DNA from: Paraburkholderia acidicola
GTDB lineage: Bacteria; Pseudomonadota; Gammaproteobacteria; Burkholderiales; Burkholderiaceae
Assembly: GCF_002362315.1 (NCBI RefSeq)
Contig: NZ_MTZV01000004.1
Span: forward strand, 1,426,001 to 1,490,000
Length of the DNA stretch: 64,000 bases
Direction: 5' to 3'
Numbering within the stretch: position 1 is the stretch's first letter; every line of letters begins with the position of its first letter. Shown piece after piece: positions 16,939 to 24,317 of this stretch. Position numbers and translations under genes: made by a program. The notes beneath the pieces are model-generated. The model was not told the origin of the DNA. It was given only the letters and a program-made list of their open reading frames with translations, and did not search any database.

Positions 16939-17761
16939 ACCGATCCGCCTCTTTCTCGTTTAACGCGCCCCAGACTTGTCCACGCCAGGCTGTGGATAAC
17001 TATCGTGAATGCACGCGCAACGCGTGTGGACTCGATGTGGACGTAAACGGGGTAACTTCGTTTCGGCACGCGACGCGGCAAAGTTATGCAAAGAAGCAAG
17101 CCACAGTCACGCACGCTTCGCGTCCGGTTATGCATTCGCCAAGCAGATGATTCATTTCGGTAAACCGGGGTTGTCCACAGAAATGCGACCCCTTTGTTAA
17201 CTGCTACTACGTATACATACAGGTAAACCATTTAAACCAAAGGGCCGCACGAGCTGTCTGACGATCACAGCCGAAAAAGGCACAGCAGGTCCGATCTATC
17301 TATCTTTAACAGCGCAGCAAACCTGGACGAAACCACGTTCCATACCCGGTCGCTTTTTCCTTCAATCCAGCAAGATCACGGTTGGTTTTACCGTTTTGCA
17401 AGCGTGTTCGAGACACTTTCAGTCGAGTACGAAAAAGCTGTGGCACAATCGCCGTTCTTCCCGCGTTGCCGTTGCTTCGAGCGACGGACGCATCAACGGA
17501 ACGGTTGCCGGTCAATCAGAATCTGATTCGAAAGTCGACGGCGTTCTTTTCATACGGGCCGACTGCTCCCGCTGCGCGACATCCGTTGCGACAGGCAGTG
17601 ATGCAGTACCGGTGCGTTCTGTTTTCATCCGATCGTTGACAGCTCGCGATGTGGATCGGCCGCAGCGTATTTCGCCATGAACGCGGTGTACGCTCAGTCC
17701 GCCACAACGCCCCCCGCACGAGGCGGGTACAGCTGTCGCTGCCAAAGGAGAAGCCACCACG
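16939..17761. promoter_or_regulatory. Non-coding left arm with DnaA boxes
   Basis: The region is 823 bases with no credible gene. An exact DnaA box (TTATCCACA on the minus strand) lies at 16991-16999. Near-matches are TTGTCCACG at 16976-16984 and TTGTCCACA at 17171-17179. The stretch around 17193-17222 (TTGTTAACTGCTACTAC then GTATACATAC) reappears in opposite orientation at 20264-20295. AT-rich tracts lie at about 17195-17240 and 17285-17400. The likely roles are replication-related DNA or a DnaA-regulated promoter for the antiporter gene. Neither is proven. Confidence 0.5.
17193..17222 (+). repeat. Left copy of a mirrored GTTAAC-TACTAC-GTATAC motif
   Basis: The reverse complement of this stretch reads CTGTATGTATACGT followed by AGTAGCAGTTAACAA. 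It matches the copy at 20264-20295 except for four extra bases and a few substitutions there. The copies are inverted relative to each other and each lies beside DnaA boxes. Confidence 0.65.
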
Positions 17762-18964
17762 ATGAAGTCGGCGTTTTCATTTTTTCCCGCGTGGCCACTC
17801 ACGCCCGACGCAATTTTCTGGGCCGGTCTGGCGTTGCTTGCCGCAGGACTGTGCGGCGAACTCTGTTATCGAGCGTGGCATCTGCCGCGCATCTCTGGTT
17901 ATGCGGTGATCGGTCTGATCGCCGGTGCGGCGGGCTCGGGTGTGATCGATGCGAGTGCGGCATCCGCTGCGCGGCCGCTGCTCGATGTTGCGCTCGGGCT
18001 GTTGCTGTTCGAACTCGGCAGCCGGCTCGATCTACGGTGGATGCGTCGCAACTACTGGCTGATTCTCTCGAGCTTCGCCGAGTCGACGCTGACCTTCATA
18101 TTCGTCCTCGTCGTACTGCTGCTCCTGAAAGTCCCGACGATGGTCGCGATGGTGCTGGCATCGATCGCGATGGCGACGTCACCCGCGATGGTGATCCAGC
18201 TGAAGACCGAGTTGCGCGCAGAAGGTCAGGTCACGCAACGGCTGATGGCGCTCACTGCGTTGAACAGCATGTATGCGGTCGTGATCGAAAAGCTCGCTTC
18301 GAGCTGGCTGCATCAGGAGGTGTACGGCAACGTGTTCGCGACGATCCTGCAGCCGCTGTATCTGCTCATCGCTTCGTTGATCCTGGCATATGGGCTCGCA
18401 CGTGCCTGTAATTTCTTCTACCGGCGCATGAACATGCAGGACGAGCATTCGTTCGTCGCACTGTTCGGTCTTGTGCTGCTGGCCATTGCCGTTGCGCATC
18501 TGTTCAAGCTGTCGACGATCCTGAGTCTGCTGGCCGCCGGCATCATCGTGAAGAATCTCGAAGCGCGTCCGCAACTCTGGCCGCAGCATTTCGGCACAGC
18601 GGGATGGCTGCTGACCGTGATCCTGTTCGTGCTGACGCTCACCACGTTCGAGTGGAAAGATATCGCGCTCGGCGGGGTCGCCGCAGTGGGATTGATCATT
18701 GCGCGGCTCATTGCCAAACTGCTCGGCGTGCTAGCCTTCGCGAAGCCGAGCGGGCTGAACTGGAAGCAGGGCGTCGCGCTCGGTTTGTCGTTATCGCCGA
18801 TGTCGGCGCTTGCGTATCTGCTCGTCGACGACACCTACACGCTGTATCCGAATTTCGATCCGATGCTGCGCGCGGTCGTGATGTGTTCGATCGTCGTACT
18901 GCAGATCGTCAGCCCGTGGCTGGTGTATCGCAGTCTCGCGCTCGTCGGCGAGCGTCGCGAGTAG
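17762..18964 (+). CDS. CPA2-type cation:proton antiporter
   Basis: 400 residues with about 12 predicted membrane segments. It belongs to the sodium/hydrogen exchanger (KefB/NapA-like) superfamily. The typical pattern is present: LPRISGYAVIGLIAGAAGSG (after the first helix), a re-entrant stretch DVALGLLLFELGSRLD, and MVAMVLASIAMATSPAMVI. It lacks the C-terminal RCK/TrkA-N domain of KefB/KefC, so regulation by NAD or glutathione through that domain is absent. Substrate ions cannot be read from the sequence. It lies 76 bases upstream of ybdK and may be co-transcribed with it. Confidence 0.82.
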   Translation: MKSAFSFFPAWPLTPDAIFWAGLALLAAGLCGELCYRAWHLPRISGYAVIGLIAGAAGSGVIDASAASAARPLLDVALGLLLFELGSRLDLRWMRRNYWLILSSFAESTLTFIFVLVVLLLLKVPTMVAMVLASIAMATSPAMVIQLKTELRAEGQVTQRLMALTALNSMYAVVIEKLASSWLHQEVYGNVFATILQPLYLLIASLILAYGLARACNFFYRRMNMQDEHSFVALFGLVLLAIAVAHLFKLSTILSLLAAGIIVKNLEARPQLWPQHFGTAGWLLTVILFVLTLTTFEWKDIALGGVAAVGLIIARLIAKLLGVLAFAKPSGLNWKQGVALGLSLSPMSALAYLLVDDTYTLYPNFDPMLRAVVMCSIVVLQIVSPWLVYRSLALVGERRE

Positions 18965-19040
18965 AGCGACGCCTTCATGTACCGTTTTGCCACGGCCGGA
19001 TGTCTTCGAAACATCCGGCCGATTTGACCCAGGGAACGCC

Positions 19041-20156
19041 ATGTCACTCGAACCCTTCGTCGATTCGAAACCGTTTACGTTCGGTATCGAACTCGAAATG
19101 CAGATCGTCAACACGCACGATTACGATCTGACCAAAGCCGGCACCGATCTGCTGCGGCTCATCAAGGATGAAAAAATTCCGGGCAACATCACGCCGGAAA
19201 TCACCGAGAGCATGATCGAGCTGTCCACCGGCATCTGTACTTCGCACGAGCAGGCCGTCACCGATCTGCGCACGATCCGCGACACGCTCGTTGCAGCCGC
19301 CGACCGCCTGAACGTCGGTCTATGCGGTGGCGGTACGCACGCATTCCAGCAATGGAGCGAACGGCAGATCGTCGATACGCCGCGTTTCCAGTACCTGTCC
19401 GAGCTTTACGGCTACCTCGCGAAGCAGTTCACGGTGTTCGGCCAGCACGTGCACATCGGTTGTCCGGATTCGGATAGTGCGCTGTATCTGTTGCATTCGA
19501 TGTCGCGCTTTATTCCACATTTCATCGCGCTGTCGGCATCGTCGCCGTTCGTGCAGGGTGTCGACACCGGCTTTCATTCGGCACGCCTGAACTCGGTATT
19601 CGCGTTTCCGTTATCGGGCCGCGCACCGTTCGTGCTCACGTGGGACAGCTTCGAGGAATACTTCTCGAAGATGGTGAACACGGGCGTCGTCAACAGCATG
19701 AAAGATTTCTACTGGGATATCCGTCCCAAACCGGGTTTTGGCACGATCGAAGTCCGCGTGATGGACACGCCGTTTTCCGTCGACCGCGCTGCGGCGATCG
19801 CCTGCTACATCCAGACGCTGGCGCGTCATCTGCTGCTCGACAAACCGTTGATGCCGAAAGAGGACGACTACCTCGTCTACACGTTCAATCGTTTCGAGGC
19901 CTGCCGCTTCGGTCTGGCGGGCACCTGCATCGATCCGCAGACCGGCGCGCGCAAAACCATTTCGGAAGACATCATCGAGACGCTCGAGCGCATCGCACCG
20001 CATGCGGACGCGCTCGGCTCGGGCCGGGCACTCGACGAAGTCGGCGCGATTGCACGTAGCCAGATCAACGATGCAACCTGGCTGCGCGGCGTCGTCACCG
20101 AGGAAAAGTCGTTGCACGAAGCGGTGCGGCAGCAGTGCCTGCAGTGGCGCGCGTAG
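19041..20156 (+). CDS. ybdK: YbdK-type carboxylate-amine ligase (glutamate-cysteine ligase 2 family)
   Basis: 371 residues. This is an ATP-dependent carboxylate-amine ligase of the GCS2 family, whose E. coli member YbdK has weak gamma-glutamylcysteine synthetase activity. It starts SLEPFVDSKPFTFGIELEMQ. Conserved parts include PEITESMIELSTGIC, VGLCGGGTHAF, GQHVHIGC and GTIEVRVMDTP. The length fits the family. The ATG at 19041 follows AGGGAA. Some genomes label such genes gshA, but this family is distinct from proteobacterial GshA. A terminator follows 38 bases after the stop. Confidence 0.9.
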   Translation: MSLEPFVDSKPFTFGIELEMQIVNTHDYDLTKAGTDLLRLIKDEKIPGNITPEITESMIELSTGICTSHEQAVTDLRTIRDTLVAAADRLNVGLCGGGTHAFQQWSERQIVDTPRFQYLSELYGYLAKQFTVFGQHVHIGCPDSDSALYLLHSMSRFIPHFIALSASSPFVQGVDTGFHSARLNSVFAFPLSGRAPFVLTWDSFEEYFSKMVNTGVVNSMKDFYWDIRPKPGFGTIEVRVMDTPFSVDRAAAIACYIQTLARHLLLDKPLMPKEDDYLVYTFNRFEACRFGLAGTCIDPQTGARKTISEDIIETLERIAPHADALGSGRALDEVGAIARSQINDATWLRGVVTEEKSLHEAVRQQCLQWRA

Positions 20157-20193
20157 CGCGAATACGCGGAAATCGTGTCAACCCCAGGTCCTG

Positions 20194-20220
20194 AACCCGC
20201 TTCGAGCGGGTTTTTTATTT
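20194..20220 (+). terminator. Rho-independent terminator after ybdK
   Basis: The stem AACCCGC / GCGGGTT with a TTCGA loop is followed by TTTTATTT, 38 bases after the ybdK stop. It separates the coding unit from the right-hand DnaA-box arm. Confidence 0.85.
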
Positions 20221-20767
20221 TCGACTTTATTTCCGACAGCACCTTCCTAAGGTTTTTATAGAACTGATGTATACGTCTGTAGTAGTAGTTAACAAGGGTC
20301 GACGGCATCTGTGGACAACCTGATAATTCCCTGCAGAGTCATCACGCTGCGCGCGGCACAACCGCGCGATTCGACTGTGTGCAGACCGCGCGAAACATGG
20401 ATAACCTGAGACACCCGGTCATCGCCCTGCAAGTTGTCAAGAAATCGTGCACAGGTTGTTAAGCGCTTGTTCCTGTAGTTATCCACAGATTCCGTCGGAT
20501 AACTTAGCTGTACGATTCGCCGCTCTCGAATAGAATGTTGTTTCCGTACCCTGCGCGATCGTTCGAGTGGATGTGTCCCACGCGTAATGAAATGAAAGAA
20601 GCGCGAGGAAACAGTACGGTACTTTTTTGAGATACTTTTCAAATCAGTAGATGTACGAAGTCGACCCGCCCGGGATTCAGGCGGAAGTGCCCCCACCAGG
20701 CTGCCGGCGTTTTGACGCATGGCGACCGACCATGCAGCGAAAAGCTGTCAACAACCAAACAAAGATC
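20221..20767. promoter_or_regulatory. Non-coding right arm with DnaA boxes
   Basis: About 545 bases upstream of the marR-type gene without a convincing ORF. The order is the mirrored motif (20264-20295), TTGTCCACA on the minus strand (20310-20318) and an exact DnaA box TTATCCACA (20479-20487). A TGCACAGGTTGTTAAG stretch lies at 20449-20464. The arrangement mirrors the left arm at 16.9-17.4 kb across the antiporter-ybdK pair. The region must also contain the promoter of the MarR gene. Confidence 0.5.
20264..20295 (+). repeat. Right copy of the mirrored GTATAC-AGTAGTAG-GTTAAC motif
   Basis: It reads CTGATGTATACGT, CTGT, then AGTAGTAGTTAACAA, and is the inverted counterpart of 17193-17222. The two copies share an exact ATGTATACGT and a near-exact AGTAGnAGTTAACAA with a four-base length difference. 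Confidence 0.65.
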
Positions 20768-21412
20768 ATGAGCGAAGGCGTTTACGGAGAGCAGGCGATG
20801 GGACGTGTCACCCACAGCCTGTTACGACTGAGCACGGCCATGCGGAGCCAGGCATGGGAATGGGCGGAAGGTGCGGGTCTCACACCGACCCAGGGAGAGA
20901 TCCTGGTGCTGCTGATGCAGCGCAAGGGGCCGATGCGACTTGGCGAGATCGCCCGTGAAACTGCACTGACCGCCGCTACGACCAGTGACGCGGTCAGCAC
21001 GCTGGAAGGCAAGGGGCTCGTCGAAAAACGTCGTGCACTCGACGACGGCCGCGCACTGGCTGTGCGTTTGACCACACGCGGGCGCACGGCGGCAAAGCGC
21101 GCGGCGCAGTGGCCGGACTTCCTGTCGAAGGCGGTCGGCACGTTGCGCAGCGACGAGCAATCGGTTTTCTATCGCACGCTGCTGAAGACGATTCGTCAGC
21201 TCGAAGCACAGGGCCACATTCCGCTACACCGGATGTGCGTGACCTGTACGTATTTCGAGCCGAGCAAGAATCCGAAGAAGACGCCGCATCATTGCGCGTT
21301 ACTCGACCTGTCGCTTGGGGATACCGATCTGCGTCTAGACTGCTCGGTACACGAGACGGCCGACGTGGCGACACAGAAAAGGACCTGGAAGGTATTCGTC
21401 CAGCCGGTCTGA
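20768..21412 (+). CDS. MarR-family regulator with C-terminal Cys/His cluster
   Basis: 214 residues from the ATG at 20768 (an upstream in-frame ATG at 20732 is also possible). A winged-helix MarR domain covers about residues 10-150 (LTPTQGEILVLLM, LGEIARETALTAATTSDAVS as recognition helix, DDGRALAVRLTTRGR as wing). The extra C-terminus (about residues 160-205) carries MCVTC, then PHHC, then LRLDCSVHE. Four cysteines and several histidines are in positions that could ligate zinc or an iron-sulphur cluster. That makes it a candidate metal- or redox-sensing variant. Its targets are unknown. The downstream GATase and flavin reductase genes are candidates by proximity. Confidence 0.88.
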   Translation: MSEGVYGEQAMGRVTHSLLRLSTAMRSQAWEWAEGAGLTPTQGEILVLLMQRKGPMRLGEIARETALTAATTSDAVSTLEGKGLVEKRRALDDGRALAVRLTTRGRTAAKRAAQWPDFLSKAVGTLRSDEQSVFYRTLLKTIRQLEAQGHIPLHRMCVTCTYFEPSKNPKKTPHHCALLDLSLGDTDLRLDCSVHETADVATQKRTWKVFVQPV

Positions 21413-21471
21413 GTCCGTTGTTCAGGTCTACGATCAGGTCCGTGTTTGAGTCCGCTACACTGCGACCCATA

Positions 21472-21487
21472 GCCGCCTTCGGGCGGC
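21472..21487. terminator. UUCG-loop hairpin after the MarR gene
   Basis: The stem GCCGCC / GGCGGC with a TTCG tetraloop lies 60 bases after the MarR stop. Such a loop is very stable in RNA. There is no T-run, so it may be a processing or pausing hairpin and not a strong terminator. Confidence 0.4.
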
Positions 21488-21563
21488 AGTCTTGCCGTGC
21501 ATCCGGTTCGTCCGGTACCGCGCGGCCACCTGTCTTTTGCCAACCTGACGACGGAAGCCGCCG

Positions 21564-22277
21564 ATGAATCCAGAAGTTCTGGCCATCCGCCACGTGCACT
21601 TCGAGGATCTGGGCAGTCTGGAACTGGTCCTCGGCGAGCGTAGCCGTCCGGTGCGCTATCTCGACGTGGGGTTTGCGCGCATCGAGGCCCCGGACCCTGT
21701 TGCACCGTCCCTGATGGTGGTGCTGGGCGGTCCGATCAACGCCTGCGACGATCTGCGTTATCCCGCGCTGGTGCCGCTTGTCGAGAAGATCGAGAAGCGG
21801 ATTGCGGCAGGCCTGCCGACGCTCGGCATCTGTCTCGGTGCGCAGTTGATCGCGCGCGTGCTCGGCGCACGCGTCTACAAGGGTGCGCAGACCGAACTCG
21901 GCTGGTCGCCGCTGACGCTGACCGACGCCGGCCGTGCATCGCCGGTGCGGCATCTGGATGCGGCGCACACCTCGATGCTCCACTGGCACGGCGATACTTT
22001 CGATCTCCCGGACGGCGCGACACGTCTCGCATCGACAGCGGTGTGCGAGAACCAGGCGTTCGCGTGGGGAGATCACGTGCTCGGTTTGCAGTGTCATCCG
22101 GAGATTCGTGCCGACCGTTTCGAGCCCTGGCTGATCGGTCACGCTGCCGAAATCGCCGCCGAAGGCGCGGATGTTCTGCAACTGCGCGACGAGACGGCGC
22201 GCCTCGGACCGGCGCTCGAAGCGGCCGCGCGTCGCATGTTCGGCGAGTGGCTGGATCAGGTCGAGGCAAAGCCGTAA
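21564..22277 (+). CDS. Class I glutamine amidotransferase-like protein
   Basis: 237 residues. The GATase1 fold shows the nucleophile elbow LGICLGAQLIARVLG (Cys near residue 92), QCHPE near residue 175, and a glycine-rich VVLGGPINACDD near residue 55. It stands alone without a synthetase domain. Its relatives are annotated GMP synthase-like glutamine amidotransferase, and some hydrolyse gamma-glutamyl compounds. No substrate can be read here. It lies between the MarR regulator and the flavin reductase on the same strand. Confidence 0.85.
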   Translation: MNPEVLAIRHVHFEDLGSLELVLGERSRPVRYLDVGFARIEAPDPVAPSLMVVLGGPINACDDLRYPALVPLVEKIEKRIAAGLPTLGICLGAQLIARVLGARVYKGAQTELGWSPLTLTDAGRASPVRHLDAAHTSMLHWHGDTFDLPDGATRLASTAVCENQAFAWGDHVLGLQCHPEIRADRFEPWLIGHAAEIAAEGADVLQLRDETARLGPALEAAARRMFGEWLDQVEAKP

Positions 22278-22411
22278 CGCTTGCTCGAGTGCGGGTTTAG
22301 CGGGTCTATTTACGTGCTCGTGCGCCGCCCGCAGACCCGGTTCGGTGCCCTGCAGCAAATCGACCGCGGTGCTATTCTCGATCGCTCATTTGCCTTTTCG
22401 GATTTCAATCC

Positions 22412-23524
22412 ATGAGCGCTCTGTTTTCTTCGCTCACGCTGCGCAGCGTGACGCTTCCTAACCGTATCGTTGTGTCTCCGATGTGCCAGTATTCGGCCGA
22501 GCGCGGCGAAGCCACCGCCTGGCACATGATCCACCTCGGTCATCTCGCGCTGTCGGGCGCGGGTCTGTTGTGCATCGAAGCGACGGCCGTCGAACCGGAC
22601 GGCCGTATCACCCCCGGCGATCTCGGATTGTGGGATGACGTCACCGAGGCGGCGCTCAAGCCCGTGCTCGCAGCGATCCGCAAGCACTCCCCTATTCGCG
22701 TCGCGATGCAGTTGGCCCATGCGGGGCGCAAGGCATCGAGCGCCGCGCCGTGGGACGGTGGCCAGTTGATTCCGGTGGCGGACGGCGGCTGGTTGCCGCA
22801 TGCGCCGTCGGCGGTACCGCACAAGGACGGTGAAGAGCCGCCGCTCGCGCTCGATGCGGCCGGTCTCAACCGCATTCGCGAAGCGTTCGCTGCAACGGCC
22901 CGACGCGCAGTCCGGCTGGGCATCGATGCACTCGAGGTTCACGCGGCGCACGGCTACCTGCTGCACCAGTTCCTGTCGCCGCTCGCGAATCAGCGTACCG
23001 ACGAATACGGCGGCTCGCTTGAAAACCGGATGCGCTTTCCGCTCGAGATCTTCGACATCGTGCGCGCGGCGTTCCCCGCGGATAAACCGGTCGGCGTGCG
23101 CGTCTCGGCCAGCGACTGGGTGGACGGTGGCTGGACGCTCGACGACACGCTAGCGTTCGCCGACGAGCTGAAAAAACGCGGTTGCGACTGGATTGATGCG
23201 TCGTCGGGCGGTGTCTCGCCGCTACAGAAGATTCCGCTCGAGCCAGGTTACCAGGTGCCGTTTGCCCGCGCCATCAAGCAAGCAACCGGTCTGCCGACCA
23301 TCGCAGTGGGCCTGATCACCGACGCCACCCATGCGGAGCAGATCGTCAGTGAGGGCGATGCGGACCTCGTCGCAATGGCGCGCGCGATGCTCTACGATCC
23401 GCGCTGGCCGTGGCATGCAGCGGCGCAACTGGGCGCCAGCGTCGAGGCGCCGCCGCAATACTGGCGCTCGCAGCCGCGCGACCAGAAGGCGTTGTTCGGC
23501 GAGATTTCGTTTGGGCAACGATGA
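22412..23524 (+). CDS. Old-yellow-enzyme NADPH/NADH:flavin oxidoreductase (NamA/YqjM type)
   Basis: 370 residues. This FMN-dependent TIM-barrel ene-reductase reduces activated C=C bonds of enals, enones, nitro compounds and similar. The YqjM-type signature is visible: N-terminal SVTLPNRIVVSPMCQYSA with the flavin-modulating Cys, QLAHAGRKAS, VEVHAAHGYLLHQFLSPL-like sequence (EVHAAHGYLLHQFLSP), NQRTDEYGGS and DLVAMARAMLYDPRWPW. Length and N-terminal motif fit the thermophilic-like/YqjM subclass. A role in electrophile stress under the nearby MarR protein is an inference. Confidence 0.93.
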   Translation: MSALFSSLTLRSVTLPNRIVVSPMCQYSAERGEATAWHMIHLGHLALSGAGLLCIEATAVEPDGRITPGDLGLWDDVTEAALKPVLAAIRKHSPIRVAMQLAHAGRKASSAAPWDGGQLIPVADGGWLPHAPSAVPHKDGEEPPLALDAAGLNRIREAFAATARRAVRLGIDALEVHAAHGYLLHQFLSPLANQRTDEYGGSLENRMRFPLEIFDIVRAAFPADKPVGVRVSASDWVDGGWTLDDTLAFADELKKRGCDWIDASSGGVSPLQKIPLEPGYQVPFARAIKQATGLPTIAVGLITDATHAEQIVSEGDADLVAMARAMLYDPRWPWHAAAQLGASVEAPPQYWRSQPRDQKALFGEISFGQR

Positions 23525-23674
23525 GTGCGTGTTAGAACCTGTCGCTGCGCGAATATCGCGGCACATTGACCCACGCAAACCTGCACACAATGCACGCCAG
23601 TCTTATTGACTGTTGAACGAAGCCTGTCCAAGCGTGTAGGATGCCGATTGTGCCGCACATGCGGCACAGGTCGA

Positions 23675-23697
23675 CGCGGCGCCCGCAAGGCGCCGCG
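23675..23697 (+). terminator. Hairpin between the flavin reductase and SET genes
   Basis: A perfect stem CGCGGCGCC / GGCGCCGCG with a CGCAA loop is followed by TTTGCTAT. A second short hairpin (TGCCGC-ACAT-GCGGCA) sits just upstream at 23651-23666. The U-tract is poor, so termination is plausible but not certain. Confidence 0.5.
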
Positions 23698-23779
23698 TTT
23701 GCTATGCGCGGCGCGAATGCCCATGCAGTGTCGCCGTGGCAGGACTTTTCACCTCCCGTTTTTCACAAGGATTCATTCA

Positions 23780-24286
23780 ATGGGTTCACGCAGGATCGCC
23801 GTGCGCAGTTCGGGCGTACACGGCAAGGGTGTATTTGCCACCGGAGCGATCGCGACGGGTGAACGCGTGATCGAGTACAAGGGCGAGCGGATCTCGTGGA
23901 AGGAAGCGTTGCGCCGCCATCCGCACAATCCGGCGGAACCGAATCACACGTTCTACTTCGCACTCGATAACGGCGACGTGATCGACGGCAAGGTGGACGG
24001 CAACAACGCGCGCTGGATCAACCACTCGTGCGGGCCGAACTGCGAAGCCGAAGAGATCGACGGGCAGGTGTTTATTCATGCGCTGCGCGACATCGAGGTC
24101 GATGAAGAACTGTTCTACGACTATGGTCTCGTGATCGATTCGCGGCAGACGAAGAAGCTCAAGCGCGAATACGAGTGCCGTTGCGGGTCGCGCAAGTGCC
24201 GCGGCACGATGCTCGCGCCGCCGGACAAGCCGTCGAAGAAAGACGCATCGAAAAAAGACGCGAAGAAAGGCAAGAAGAAGAAATGA
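23780..24286 (+). CDS. SET-domain lysine-methyltransferase-like protein with lysine-rich tail
   Basis: 168 residues. A compact eukaryote-like SET domain (about residues 4-118) starts RRIAVRSSGVHGKGVFATG. It contains the pseudoknot motifs RWINHSCGPNC and ELFYDYG that form the SAM/lysine site. A post-SET zinc motif follows (ECRCGSRKCRGTM, CxCx4C). The last 20 residues are almost all Lys with Pro, Ser, Asp and Ala (PSKKDASKKDAKKGKKKK), like a histone H1 or nucleoid-protein tail. The ATG at 23780 is chosen because it begins the domain. The substrate is unknown: a host histone, a bacterial nucleoid or ribosomal protein, or its own tail are possible. No secretion signal is seen. Confidence 0.9.
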   Translation: MGSRRIAVRSSGVHGKGVFATGAIATGERVIEYKGERISWKEALRRHPHNPAEPNHTFYFALDNGDVIDGKVDGNNARWINHSCGPNCEAEEIDGQVFIHALRDIEVDEELFYDYGLVIDSRQTKKLKREYECRCGSRKCRGTMLAPPDKPSKKDASKKDAKKGKKKK

Positions 24287-24317
24287 GGCCATGCTGCGCG
24301 ATGCGCGCAGCCCGTTG

